From Aeoliella straminimaris (GTDB taxonomy: Bacteria; Planctomycetota; Planctomycetia; Pirellulales; Lacipirellulaceae): 64,000 nucleotides of DNA. Position 1 is the first letter of the stretch, and each line of letters begins with the position of its first letter. Shown one piece after another: positions 27,949 to 37,526 of this stretch. Made by a program: the position numbers and the translations under genes. The notes beneath the pieces are model-generated. The model was not told where the DNA came from. It did not search any database and saw only the letters and a list, made by a program, of their open reading frames with translations. Location of the stretch: positions 1-64,000 of the forward strand of contig NZ_JAMXLR010000095.1 of assembly GCF_024054565.1 (NCBI RefSeq). The letters are read 5' to 3'.

Positions 27949-28419
27949 ATGAGTGGTCTTCGCGTGTGCTGTATCGCGTTGTTGGTCTGCGGGGTGAATG
28001 CTGCCCCGGCTGCTTTCAGTCGAGAGCCCACTATTGCCGAGCGGTATCAGGCAGTTGGGGACAAGGTGCGCCATGTGATCAAAGAGATGAAGGGCGTCAC
28101 ACAGAACCGAACTGAACGCGACGACATGCGAGCGCTCGAGCACCTGCTACGTGAGTATGACCGGGCGGTGCATGCCCATGATTGGAAGAAGGCGTACTCC
28201 ATCGGTAAGAATATGCGTGTCTACATGTCGCGTGCCAAGGTCGTGGCGGGCGAGTCGACCATGCGCAAAGAAGCTCGTGCCCGTGCCGACGCGGAGCGGC
28301 GCCACCAGGAAGAGATGGCGCAGCGCGAACGCCATCATGAGGAGCAGATGTTCATGGAGGGGCGTCACAACGATCACGTGAAGATTTACCTGTGGCGGAA
28401 GTACGGAATTGCGCCGTAG
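27949..28419 (+). CDS. Small exported protein with charged coiled-coil C-terminus
   Basis: 156 residues. It has a signal peptide (CCIALLVCGVNAAPAAFS) and a helical body beginning IAERYQAVGDKVRHVIKEMKG. A strongly charged segment at about 105-145 is rich in Arg, Glu and His (ADAERRHQEEMAQRERHHEE) and likely forms a single helix or coiled coil that could bind metal or nucleic acid. No family recognised. The ATG at 27949 was chosen because the signal peptide starts there; the SD is weak. It stands alone between the serine hydrolase gene and the convergent VWA gene. Confidence 0.65.
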   Translation: MSGLRVCCIALLVCGVNAAPAAFSREPTIAERYQAVGDKVRHVIKEMKGVTQNRTERDDMRALEHLLREYDRAVHAHDWKKAYSIGKNMRVYMSRAKVVAGESTMRKEARARADAERRHQEEMAQRERHHEEQMFMEGRHNDHVKIYLWRKYGIAP

Positions 28420-28528
28420 CTGTTTCGATTGCCTGCGGCTCGCACTGCAAGGGGCGACGATTGTTGATCTTCGCGTCTTGTCCGGCGGTCTCTCTAACAT
28501 CGCGGAACTCTACGCCCGCGTCCACCGG

Positions 28529-29536
28529 TCATAGCCCAGCCACTGAGCTGAGATTCATGAACCGATGCGCTCCGCCCGTTTGTTCGGCCAGCGGCAGCAG
28601 CGTGCAGTTATGGCGGACTTTGGTGCTGAAGTGAATGATGTGAACCTGCGTGCCTTGTTGCTGGCAGGTGCGAATCATTCGGCGAATGCGGTTGGCGGAG
28701 GGGTCGTCCTGCTCCTCGCCGTCGGTGATCAGGAAAATGACGTCGGGCTTCAGGTCGATACCCGTCTCGAGCGCCGCGACGTGGTTGGTGGTACCGTTGC
28801 CTGGGACGTTGAGCACGAACTGTTGCGCCTCGGACTTGCGCTGCGGCGAGGCGGGGATCAATCGCCGCAGCTTGCTGGCGTTGTCGAACAACATCGGCCG
28901 TTGGTTGTAGAACACGATTTGAAACTGGTCGGTGGGCGTTAACGGCTGGAGGCTGCGGAGCATTTCCTCCTTGGCCAACATCAGGGGGGTGATCTCGCGG
29001 AACAGCACGCCATTTTCAAAGCTTTGGAACGTGGAGTTCATGCTCCCCGAGCGGTCGAACAGATAGACGAACCGGGTGCCTTCGGCCGCCAGGCCAAACA
29101 CGCTGGTGCGTGCCTTGCCTGCACCCCGCGCCAGCCCGCCGGAGTTGCCCGTGAGGTCCGTCAGCGATCCATCCATCGCAGGCGACAGCGACAGGTCATC
29201 GGAAATGGCGGCCAACGCCTCGGCATCGGTGGGCGGTGTGATCGGTTCGAACTCGAGGGTCACTTCGGGCGCGGCGATTTCGGCCGCATCGAACGAGGCG
29301 AGATCCAACTCGTCGAATTGCTCGTCGGCAAGTTCTTCGGTGGGCAGAATGCTGAGCTCGATTCCCCCCGAATCGCTCCCCTTCAGGGTGAAAATTGCCA
29401 GCAGGATGATAGCAGCCATATGCAAGATGGCCGACACCAGCGTGGGCCCGAGTCGATCGGGGACGGCGATCGACCAGAACGACCACGGGCCGTCGGGCTG
29501 CGAGTCAAGCGTGGTGTGGTCTGTAGGAGAATTCAC
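28529..29536 (-). CDS. VWA domain-containing membrane protein
   Basis: 335 residues with one N-terminal transmembrane helix (LGPTLVSAILHMAAIILLAIF), an acidic Ala/Glu-rich linker (about 60-130), and a von Willebrand factor A domain with an intact MIDAS motif (FDRSGSM), the later Thr (NGTTNHVAALETG) and Asp (FLITDGEEQDDP). VWA domains of this type bind ligands through a Mg ion; many planctomycete examples sit in secretion or stress gene sets. The frame begins with GTG at 29536 and no strong SD is visible. A response regulator gene lies 99 bases upstream on the same strand, so a shared transcript is possible. Confidence 0.9.
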   Translation of the reverse strand: MNSPTDHTTLDSQPDGPWSFWSIAVPDRLGPTLVSAILHMAAIILLAIFTLKGSDSGGIELSILPTEELADEQFDELDLASFDAAEIAAPEVTLEFEPITPPTDAEALAAISDDLSLSPAMDGSLTDLTGNSGGLARGAGKARTSVFGLAAEGTRFVYLFDRSGSMNSTFQSFENGVLFREITPLMLAKEEMLRSLQPLTPTDQFQIVFYNQRPMLFDNASKLRRLIPASPQRKSEAQQFVLNVPGNGTTNHVAALETGIDLKPDVIFLITDGEEQDDPSANRIRRMIRTCQQQGTQVHIIHFSTKVRHNCTLLPLAEQTGGAHRFMNLSSVAGL

Positions 29537-29635
29537 CGAGGGCTTCGGGGAGTCTGTGTGACGAGGGGGATCCGTAGGCTGTTCGCCAAGTCCCCCGGCC
29601 GCTATTCCGTCGCTGCTCGGCTGCTGAACAGCGAC

Positions 29636-30043
29636 TCAAGCTCGCTGGTGGGGTGGGGGCACTGTTTCCTGCTCGTCAATGGGATGGTGGCACAGGGTGC
29701 GCAGGATGAGCGAACGCACCTCCTCCATGGTAAAGGGTTTCTTCAGGAAAGCAGCAGCCCCCCGCCTGTAGGCGGTTTTGATGGTAGTCAGGTCGTTGAA
29801 AGCCGACATCACGATAATGGGTACATCGCCCGATAGTCGGTGAATGGTCCGCATGGCCGTGAGCCCGTCCATTTTCGGCAGACGGATATCGAGCAGCACC
29901 AGGTCGGGCGACCCGTCTTGGAGCCGTACGAAGGCCTCCTCCGCTGTGGAAACGGTATCGGCCGCCAGTCCCATTCGTTCGGCCAATTTGGCCAGCGACC
30001 AGGAAACGCCGAGGTCGTCGTCGACAATGAGCAGATGAGCCAT
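29636..30043 (-). CDS. Single-domain response regulator (receiver)
   Basis: 135 residues consisting of one CheY-like receiver: acidic pocket VDDD at 7-10, phosphoacceptor Asp52 in LLDIRLPKMDG, switch Ser in IIVMSAFND, and conserved Lys in FLKKPF. The wording is closest to the receivers of NtrC-type regulators. There is no output domain; the tail after residue 120 is short and polar. No histidine kinase is present in the window, so the partner must be elsewhere. It precedes the VWA gene on the same strand. Confidence 0.93.
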   Translation of the reverse strand: MAHLLIVDDDLGVSWSLAKLAERMGLAADTVSTAEEAFVRLQDGSPDLVLLDIRLPKMDGLTAMRTIHRLSGDVPIIVMSAFNDLTTIKTAYRRGAAAFLKKPFTMEEVRSLILRTLCHHPIDEQETVPPPHQRA

Positions 30044-30230
30044 GATGGAGTTGCAACCCCCGGCATGTCGCTTGGTTGGCAGGTCAACTTCCGAGCAAGT
30101 TGCAACTTTCGGGCCGATTGCCGCGAAGCGGCTGTTGGGCGGGGATTGCGCCGGTTGTTTTTCAGCAGAAATCCGGCAGATGTCAGGTGGCGCGACGCGG
30201 GTGTCGTTTCGAGCGACACCGCGAAGTGGC

Positions 30231-31853
30231 TTATTGCCGCTCCATCTTGCTTATCCGCGCGAGCATCTCGAGCGAGGCAGTGGCTTCTTCGCTGACGGCC
30301 ATGTCGGCGCCAGCCCGGCGGAGCTTACCCACCGACGAAGCGTAGCGGCAGCGGACCAGGATCCGCGCCGTGGTGTTGCGTTGGCGAATTTGCTGCACCA
30401 CACGCAGTGATACTTCGTCGTCGGGCACGCACACGACCACCAGTTCGAAGGTGGGGGTCTCGGCGGCGTCGAGCAAGGTTCCCTCCGTGGCGTCGCCCGC
30501 CAAGGTGTGCGCGCCGAGTTGCGCCAGGGCGTGGACGTTGATCGGGCTGCGATCGACGAGTGTGAGTTCGTAGCCCATGGTTTCCAGTTGCGAGGCGACG
30601 CTCCGCCCCACGGGGCCCAGCCCGATGACCATGGCGCGACCGGGAGCGTGTCCTTCTTGGCGGAGGGTTTCGAGCTCCGCATCCTGCTGCTCGGCCGCCG
30701 AACGGAGCCGAGCAAACCGCAAACCATATTGCATCAACAGCGGCGAGAGAATCAGCGAGCCGACACCGATGGCGATGAAGCGTTCGCTGGTTTCATAGCG
30801 AATGAGTTCGTTGTGATGGGCTTCGAGCAGCAGTACAAATGCGAATTCGCCCACGTGTGCCAGACCGATGCCCATGCCCAGCGATTGCCGCGGCGGCAAT
30901 GAAGTGAGCCATAGCGCGAGCGATGCGGCCAGCGTCTTGAGTACCAGCAGCGCGAGGATGCCGCCAAGCACGATGTGCGGTTCCTGAGCCACCTGCGTGA
31001 GATTCATCAACAAGCCCAGCGAGACGAAGAAGATGGCCGCAAACGTTTCGCGAAATGGCAGCAGCAAGGCGTCGAACTGGCCGCTAAAACGGTTACCTCC
31101 CAGACATAGCCCTGCTGCGAAGGCTCCCACTGCGGGCGGCAGGCCTAGCGTACTGGCAAACATGGTCACGGCGCCCAGCACCACCAGCGAAAACAGCACG
31201 GTCAGTTCCAGGCTTCGATGCGACGAAAGAAATGGCACCATCCAGACCGTGAGCAGGTATCGCAGCACCAGGATCGCCAGCAGAAAGAAGGCTGAAGCGG
31301 CAACCAGCCACAGGTAGTCGGTTGCCGTGGGGGGATCGCCCACTAGCACCGAGGTCAGCAACAGCAGGGGCACCAGCGCGGCGTCCTGGAACAGCAGGAC
31401 ACCGATGGCCCGCCGCCCGTGCGGCGTGTCGGCGTGCCCGGCTTCGCTGAGGGACTTGAACACCAGCACCGTGGAACTGAACGATACGGCCGCTCCCAAC
31501 AGCACCGCGGCGGTGGGAGGAAAGTCGAGCAGGTACAGCGCAATGCCGGCCGGCACGGCGCACGCCAGCATTTGGGCGGCGCCTCCCAGCAGGATGTGCC
31601 GGCGGAGCCGCGCCAATTCGTCGAACGAAAATTCGAGACCAATCGAAAATAGCAGCAGGAACACGCCCGCTTCGGCCAGGTACTCGATCTCGTGGGTGTG
31701 ACGCGACACCCAGCCCAGGGCACCATGTCCCAGGATGCTGCCGGCAATCAAGTATCCGACAAGTGACGGTATACGCAGCCGCTTACAAATCAGTCCTGCC
31801 AGCAGGCCGAAAGCGAGAACGAGCAGCAATTCGCGGAGAAATGGGGGAGGCAC
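30231..31853 (-). CDS. CPA2-family monovalent cation/proton antiporter with TrkA-N domain (KefB-like)
   Basis: 540 residues: a membrane domain of about twelve to thirteen helices (residues 1-375) followed by a cytosolic Rossmann-type RCK/TrkA-N domain (AMVIGLGPVGRSVASQLE, about 400-530) that would bind a nucleotide. Transport motifs include GYLIAGSILGHGALG, LLLFSIGLEFS and LLFQDAALVPLLLL, typical of KefB/KefC and related K+/H+ or Na+/H+ antiporters. The start is GTG at 31853 without a clear SD. Ion specificity cannot be read from sequence alone. It is flanked on the same strand by the PQQ-repeat gene (150 bases upstream). Confidence 0.92.
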   Translation of the reverse strand: MPPPFLRELLLVLAFGLLAGLICKRLRIPSLVGYLIAGSILGHGALGWVSRHTHEIEYLAEAGVFLLLFSIGLEFSFDELARLRRHILLGGAAQMLACAVPAGIALYLLDFPPTAAVLLGAAVSFSSTVLVFKSLSEAGHADTPHGRRAIGVLLFQDAALVPLLLLTSVLVGDPPTATDYLWLVAASAFFLLAILVLRYLLTVWMVPFLSSHRSLELTVLFSLVVLGAVTMFASTLGLPPAVGAFAAGLCLGGNRFSGQFDALLLPFRETFAAIFFVSLGLLMNLTQVAQEPHIVLGGILALLVLKTLAASLALWLTSLPPRQSLGMGIGLAHVGEFAFVLLLEAHHNELIRYETSERFIAIGVGSLILSPLLMQYGLRFARLRSAAEQQDAELETLRQEGHAPGRAMVIGLGPVGRSVASQLETMGYELTLVDRSPINVHALAQLGAHTLAGDATEGTLLDAAETPTFELVVVCVPDDEVSLRVVQQIRQRNTTARILVRCRYASSVGKLRRAGADMAVSEEATASLEMLARISKMERQ

Positions 31854-32003
31854 TTCGAACAGGGAGCCGGGCGAAACGGACTACGGGGGGACGATCCCCT
31901 TTATCATCCATTATCTTTCACACAGTTCCAGGCACCAGTGCAGTTTCCGCAAGCGGCACACAGGGGAACTGCCATCGGACGCGCCCTGCTGGCCGGTCAC
32001 AAC

Positions 32004-33275
32004 TCACTCTTCAATGCAAAACAGATGCTGCTCGCCCCGGATGAACAATTGATTGTCGACCGGTGCGGGCGTGGCGTCGACCGTCTCGCCAACCGAGTTC
32101 TCGGCAACCACCTGATACTCATCGGCATCCTTGATCACGACCGTCGTGCCATCGCGATCGGTGAGGAAGACATACCCTCCAGCCGCCACGGGCGAGGCGT
32201 AGATGCTGCGCAGTCCGGTCCGCTGAGTCGTGTAGTGCGGCCTGCCGGTGGCGGCATCGACACAAGTCAATACGCCCGTTTTGCCTTTATAGTAGTAGAG
32301 CCGCCCATCGGAGAGCAGCGGCGAGGCAATGTCGGGTGTGTCGCGGCTTACAGTCCAAAGGACGCTATCGGTACCTTCGATGTCGCCCGTGCCGCCGGGC
32401 GTGAACGCTCCCAGGAACGATCCGCGGTGTCCGCTGGCGATGAACACGCGGCCATCGGCAGCCACGGCCGAGGCCGCCGGACGTTGCGTCTGCCCGCCGC
32501 AACGCCAGAGTTCCTTCCCCGTTTCGAGGTCGTAGGCCCGCGCGCAATTCTGACCGTTCATCACCACCTGCTTGACGCCCTCATGCTCGATTACCAGGGG
32601 CGTTGCCCAACAAGTAGGTTCATCGCGCTCGGCTCGCCAGCGGAAGTCGCCCGAGAGTTTGTCGAGTGCGAACAAATAGGACGGGCCCTCGTGATCCCAG
32701 GGCACCAGAATCTTGTCGCCCGCGATCGTGGGCGAGCTTCCCTCGCCAAAGCCATTGCGGGTGCGCATGTCACCAAAGTCGCGCTGCCATACCTTCTGTC
32801 CATCCATGGTGTAACAAAACAGACCTTGCGAACCAAAGTGGGCGTACACGTGCTCGCCATCGGTGCAGGGCGAAGCCGAAGCGAAACTGTTAGTGTGGTG
32901 GGTGCCCTCGTGGGGCCGGCCCGTGGTGGCGGTCTTCTCCCACAGCGTCTTGCCGGTCTCGCGATCGATGCACATCAGCACGTAACGAAGCGGCTGCCGC
33001 GATTGGGTGTTGGTGTCGGTGGCGCCGTTGTCGGCCATGGCGGTGGTTACGAAGACTTTGTCGCCCCAGATGACGGGCGAACTGGAGCCTCGCCCCGGGA
33101 TGGCAACCTTCCATTTGACGTTCTGCGTGTCGGACCACTCGGTGGGAGGCGTGGCCTGGGTCGACAGTCCGTTGCCCCCTTCGCCCCGCCAATGCCCCCA
33201 GTTGGCGTACGCCGAGGCAGTTGCGAGCCAGACAGAAAAGGCGACGAGCCCTGGTAGAATGCGTCGACTGGGCAT
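32004..33275 (-). CDS. PQQ-binding-like beta-propeller repeat protein, exported
   Basis: 423 residues. A signal peptide (ILPGLVAFSVWLATASAYA) is followed by repeated propeller blades: WGHWRGEGGNGLS, SSPVIWGDKVFVTTA, CIDRETGKTLWEK, SPCTDGEHVYAHFG, FALDKLSGDFRWRA, AYDLETGKELWRCGG, CVDAATGRPHYTTQ. The repeats match the outer-membrane-assembly-like or quinoprotein-like propellers very common in planctomycetes. Without the PQQ-contacting residues of true dehydrogenases, a binding or scaffold role is more likely than enzymatic activity. It is divergent from the DUF6655-like lipoprotein gene (224 bases apart). Confidence 0.9.
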   Translation of the reverse strand: MPSRRILPGLVAFSVWLATASAYANWGHWRGEGGNGLSTQATPPTEWSDTQNVKWKVAIPGRGSSSPVIWGDKVFVTTAMADNGATDTNTQSRQPLRYVLMCIDRETGKTLWEKTATTGRPHEGTHHTNSFASASPCTDGEHVYAHFGSQGLFCYTMDGQKVWQRDFGDMRTRNGFGEGSSPTIAGDKILVPWDHEGPSYLFALDKLSGDFRWRAERDEPTCWATPLVIEHEGVKQVVMNGQNCARAYDLETGKELWRCGGQTQRPAASAVAADGRVFIASGHRGSFLGAFTPGGTGDIEGTDSVLWTVSRDTPDIASPLLSDGRLYYYKGKTGVLTCVDAATGRPHYTTQRTGLRSIYASPVAAGGYVFLTDRDGTTVVIKDADEYQVVAENSVGETVDATPAPVDNQLFIRGEQHLFCIEE

Positions 33276-33499
33276 GATGGGGTCCTGTGGTCTGAGGTTG
33301 GGGACTATTCGGCTAACGATATCTTATATGTGCTTCCCGCGGTCTGGGTATCGCTGGAATTGCAAAAAACTCTCGTAATTTTATCTAAGTCCCCAAAACC
33401 CCCGCCGCCAGCAGTGGTGGTAACTGGCCTTGGGGCGTGCGGCGATGCTGCTATAATCCGCCGCGCTTTCGTGTCCGCACCCTGCCCCCCTGCCCTCCC

Positions 33500-34342
33500 A
33501 TGCGTTCCCTCCTGCGATCGATCAGCCAATTCACCCCACGACATAACGTGGCGGGTGCTCTGCTGTCGGCACTGCTGGTCGCAACCACGCTGGCGGCCAC
33601 GGGGTGTGGTACCACACGCACCAGCGCCTCAGCACGTACGGCCACCGAGCAGCTTCTGATTTCGGACGCCATCGACCGCGCTGTCGGACAAGTCAACTTT
33701 CGTGCCATGGCCGGGCAGTCGGTCTACCTGGAAGACAGCGCGCTGAGTTCGGTCACCGACCGGCAGTATCTCTCCAGTAGTTTGCGGCAACACATGCTGG
33801 CCAGCGGTTGCGTTCTGCGAGACAAACCGGACAAGGCTGATTTCGTGGTCGAAGCCCGGGCGGGCGCCGTGGGCACCGACAGTCACGATCTGATGTTTGG
33901 CATCCCAGCGACGCAAGTGCCGCAGTTCATTTCGTTGGGGGGAGTCGTTCCCTCGGCGATTCCTGAAGTGGCGCTCTCCAAGCGGCAGGAGCAGCGCGGA
34001 TTAGCCAAGGTGGCCGTATTCGCCTATCACCGCGAAACGGGCATGCCGGTCTGGCAGAGTGGTATGGCGATGAGCGAGAGCACCGCCAAGAACTTCTGGG
34101 TGATGGGCGCAGGGCCGTTCCAGAAGGGAACGATCTACAACGGGACCAACTTCGCCGGCGCCGAACTTAAGAACGCACTGGCCATTGGCAAACGTAGCGA
34201 GGACGAATCCGATCCGGTGGCTCTGGGGCAAGAGGCCTCGTTTGCTTCGCCGCTGCTGTTTGCCGCCAAAGACGAAGAAGAACAGCCCGCCGGCAACATT
34301 CCACCGCCCAAGATGGCCAGCAAGCCAGGTGGCGGCAAATAG
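33500..34342 (+). CDS. DUF6655-like lipoprotein
   Basis: 280 residues. The signal peptide ends in a lipobox (LAATGC|GTTRTS), then comes a conserved opening ARTATEQLLISDAIDRAV and a beta-rich body (YLSSSLRQHMLASGC, VVEARAGAVGTDSHDLMFG). This wording fits the planctomycete family DUF6655, as I recall it. The C-terminal 50 residues are polar and Pro/Lys-rich. The ATG at 33500 gives an intact lipoprotein signal; the longer frame to 33437 is Cys/Pro-rich and unlikely. Function unknown. Probably in the outer membrane or the periplasmic face of the inner membrane. Confidence 0.82.
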   Translation: MRSLLRSISQFTPRHNVAGALLSALLVATTLAATGCGTTRTSASARTATEQLLISDAIDRAVGQVNFRAMAGQSVYLEDSALSSVTDRQYLSSSLRQHMLASGCVLRDKPDKADFVVEARAGAVGTDSHDLMFGIPATQVPQFISLGGVVPSAIPEVALSKRQEQRGLAKVAVFAYHRETGMPVWQSGMAMSESTAKNFWVMGAGPFQKGTIYNGTNFAGAELKNALAIGKRSEDESDPVALGQEASFASPLLFAAKDEEEQPAGNIPPPKMASKPGGGK

Positions 34343-34622
34343 CTCGCGACGCCTTCGTCATGGTCTCCTCGGAACCAAGCTGCCAGCCTGAAGACCATCT
34401 CTCGAGCTAGTTGGGGCTCGGAAGTCCATTTTGGATCGATGGCCCCAGTTTTGCTCTCTGCCCTAGTTCATCGATGGCGGTCGCCGGCCAGGCGGGCGGC
34501 TCGCTCATCGAATCCGCGTCATTTCATGGCGGCAAACCGCCGATGGAGCGGCCCGCCGTTGCCGTGTATGCGCGTCCGGCGCATGGCGCGCAAAGTATTT
34601 GAAAAGGTTAAATCTGCATCCT

Positions 34623-37526
34623 ATGAGTTCCTCCTTGTTCCGAGGTGTCGTGGCGGCGACGCTTACTTTGGTCATCGCCCTTACGTTGCTGCACCACCTG
34701 CAACTTGCCACGGCCGACGTGGCGTCTGCACCCGTTGCCACGCCGACCGCCACGCCAGTCGTATCGCACTTGAGTGTGCAACCCAGCGATACGTCCGTGG
34801 CGAAGTTTGAGGCCGAGTTGTTCCAGTTTCTCAACGAACGGCAGTACATCGACCAGGGCTGGAAACGCGACAAAGGAATCCGCGACACCGGTCCTTACAT
34901 GGATGGCAAGTACTACGGAACGCATCCCGCCGTGCGGGTGTTTTACTCGCCCGAAGTGATCGAGTGGCTCGAAGGGGGCCGGCAGGGCGCGGTGCCCAAT
35001 GGTGCCATGATCATCAAGGAGCAATACGCCGCTCCGGCGGAACGTCACCTCGGAAAGTCCGAAGACGAGCTATGGGAGTCGCTTGAGTCGTGGACCGTGA
35101 TGGTGAAAGATTCCCGCGGTTCGCACGACGGATGGTTCTGGAGCAACCCGGCCAAGGGGCAGCAGGTGGTGGACAATCACGCCGGCTTCAGCCATCCACT
35201 TTCCGGCTTCGGTCTGTACTGCGTACGCTGCCACGCCTCGACGCGCTCGCCCAACGCCGAGCCCGATTCTCGAGACAACGAATTCACCTTTGCCTCGCTG
35301 CGCAACATCGAGGGGTACCCGGGCGAGCCGATTTTGTTTCGGGTGGATGACTCCTGGCGCGAGCCCGAGCCATCGTCCGAGGGGGAGTCGACCGCCGAAA
35401 AGCCGGCCGAGGGCACCCATCCGTTATGCACCCGCTCTGGTGCCGCGACGCCATGTGATGCGACGGAAAATCCCGAGTTCGTCTCGTTCTACCGAGGTGT
35501 CGAGCGGATGTCGCTGGAGCAAACGGAAAAATTGCCGCCGGTGACGCACGACTGGGTGACTCGCCGCGATGAAGAAAATCAGCACATGGTCACATCGAAC
35601 CAATGCATGAGCTGCCACGCGGGCTTGCTTAAGCCTTATGGGCCCACCATGTTCGAAGTGACCGGCGACCACGACGAATACGGCGCCGAGGGATGGAACA
35701 TCTCCCCCTACGGCGAGTGGCGGTGGACGCCCATGGGGCTGGCCGGCCGCGATCCGGTGTTCCTCGCACAGTTGGAAAGCGAAATTGCAAAGCTGAATCG
35801 CGAATTCGGCGACGATCCTGCCCATGCGCGCGAGTTGGGGCAGGTGCTGGAGGATACCTGCTTGAAGTGCCATGGCGCGATGGGAAGGCATCAGTTTCAT
35901 GCCGACTCCGGTCACTCGGAGACCACGTTCAACGTCGAGAAGGTGGAAGCAACCACCAACGGTGGCGAGCCCATAGGAACCGGCGACGCCAAGTACGGCG
36001 CCCTGGCCCGCGATGGCATCAGCTGTATGGTGTGCCACCGCATGCAACCTCGGCCGCAGCCGGAAGACGACGACCGTCCCTATCTGCAGTACTACCTGGA
36101 AACATCTGTTACTGGCAACTTGTACTTCGGACCTCCCAATGAGGTATACGGCCCGTTCAAGGACGAAGAGATCACCACCTATCCCATGCAGCACGCGCTG
36201 GGGATCACCCCCAAGCACAGCGACTTTCTGCAGAGCTCGCAGCTTTGCGGCTCGTGCCACACGGTCACGCTTCCCTCGGTCGACCGGCCGCTTAAGGATC
36301 ACCAAATGGACGAGCTGAACGACGCGCAGGTGGTCGAGCAGTTCGCCCAGTTCCATCATCACGTCGAACAGGCCACGTACCTGGAGTGGCTGAATAGCCA
36401 GTATGAGAACGAGTTCGAAGTGGACAATCCTGATGCCAAGACCTGTCAGGATTGCCATATGTCTCAAGGGCTGACGGTGGAAGGCACGGACATCGACCGC
36501 GATACGCTCTCCACGCGGATCGCCATCATCCAGGACCGCACCTATCCCGACGCCGAGAATCTGGCCTCGCACGATGATTTGCACGTGCCGGTCAGGGAGA
36601 AGGGTTTTTCGCGACACAACTTCTCGGGTTTGAATCTGTTTCTGCTGGAGATGTTCGATCAGTTCGACGACGTGCTAGGCGTGCGCACCGAGGATTACAT
36701 GACCGGCTCGAAGCTCGACGTTCAGCACGCGCGGGAGAACTTTCTGCAAACCGCCAGGCACAAAACGGCTACCGTCGAGCTGGACGCCCGCTGGCAGCAG
36801 GACCAGCTGGTGGCCGATGTGACCGTGACCAACCTTGCCGGGCATCGATTCCCGACGGGCGTTGGGTTCCGGCGAGCCTTTCTCGAATTCAAGGTAATCG
36901 ACAACGCCAGCGATCGAGTGCTGTGGAGTTCGGGGGATACCAACTCGTTAGGCGTGCTGGTCGACGCATCGGGCACGCCCCTGCCCTGCGAGTCGTTTGA
37001 ACTCGACGAAAACGGGGCGCAGTGCTACCAGCCGCACCACGAAGAAATCACCCAGCAGAGCCAGGTGCAGATCTACGAGTCGTTAATCTGCAATGCAGAG
37101 AAGGAGTTCACCACCAGTTTCATCCATGGTTGTGAGACGCGAAAGGACAACCGCTTGTTGCCCAAGGGGTGGACCAAAGAGGGGCCCGGCCAGGCGCTCT
37201 CGGGGCGTTATCTGCAGGCGACCTATCCGCGGGGTAAGGCCGATCGCGACCAGGACTATGCCAACGGCAGCGGAAGCGATCGTGTGCGTTATCGCGTGGC
37301 TGCCGACCAGTTGGCACAGGCCGACGATGTTCGCGTCGAGTGCACCCTGTACTACCAGGCGATGCCACCCTACTTCCTGCAGAACCTGGTCGAGGCGGCC
37401 CCCAACGGACCGGCGACACGTCGGCTGTACTTCATGCTCAGCCACATCGATCTGGAGGGAACCGAGATCGAAGAATGGAAGCTGCCGATCGCCACGCAAC
37501 GCGCCCAACTGCAGCGGTCGGAGTAA
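34623..37526 (+). CDS. Multihaem c-type cytochrome (six CXXCH)
   Basis: 967 residues. An N-terminal hydrophobic segment (FRGVVAATLTLVIALTLLHHL) acts as signal or anchor. Six CXXCH haem-binding motifs are visible: CVRCH (about 200), CMSCH (327), CLKCH (412), CMVCH (467), CGSCH (541) and CQDCH (607). The C-terminal third has no haem motif but a beta-rich segment VTVTNLAGHRFPTGVGFRRA, as in cytochrome c554-like or methane/nitrite-type multihaem proteins. It probably moves electrons in the periplasm. ATG at 34623 is preferred over the TTG at 34599. The gene is not linked to oxidase or reductase genes. Its stop abuts the stop of the convergent gene with no gap. Confidence 0.9.
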   Translation: MSSSLFRGVVAATLTLVIALTLLHHLQLATADVASAPVATPTATPVVSHLSVQPSDTSVAKFEAELFQFLNERQYIDQGWKRDKGIRDTGPYMDGKYYGTHPAVRVFYSPEVIEWLEGGRQGAVPNGAMIIKEQYAAPAERHLGKSEDELWESLESWTVMVKDSRGSHDGWFWSNPAKGQQVVDNHAGFSHPLSGFGLYCVRCHASTRSPNAEPDSRDNEFTFASLRNIEGYPGEPILFRVDDSWREPEPSSEGESTAEKPAEGTHPLCTRSGAATPCDATENPEFVSFYRGVERMSLEQTEKLPPVTHDWVTRRDEENQHMVTSNQCMSCHAGLLKPYGPTMFEVTGDHDEYGAEGWNISPYGEWRWTPMGLAGRDPVFLAQLESEIAKLNREFGDDPAHARELGQVLEDTCLKCHGAMGRHQFHADSGHSETTFNVEKVEATTNGGEPIGTGDAKYGALARDGISCMVCHRMQPRPQPEDDDRPYLQYYLETSVTGNLYFGPPNEVYGPFKDEEITTYPMQHALGITPKHSDFLQSSQLCGSCHTVTLPSVDRPLKDHQMDELNDAQVVEQFAQFHHHVEQATYLEWLNSQYENEFEVDNPDAKTCQDCHMSQGLTVEGTDIDRDTLSTRIAIIQDRTYPDAENLASHDDLHVPVREKGFSRHNFSGLNLFLLEMFDQFDDVLGVRTEDYMTGSKLDVQHARENFLQTARHKTATVELDARWQQDQLVADVTVTNLAGHRFPTGVGFRRAFLEFKVIDNASDRVLWSSGDTNSLGVLVDASGTPLPCESFELDENGAQCYQPHHEEITQQSQVQIYESLICNAEKEFTTSFIHGCETRKDNRLLPKGWTKEGPGQALSGRYLQATYPRGKADRDQDYANGSGSDRVRYRVAADQLAQADDVRVECTLYYQAMPPYFLQNLVEAAPNGPATRRLYFMLSHIDLEGTEIEEWKLPIATQRAQLQRSE

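Noticed and set aside
31938-33257. 439-codon plus-strand frame opposite the PQQ-repeat protein
   Set aside because: Antisense to repeated propeller blades and a signal peptide; no independent support.
35424-36617. 397-codon minus-strand frame opposite the multihaem cytochrome
   Set aside because: The opposite strand holds six CXXCH motifs; this frame has none of the marks of a real protein.
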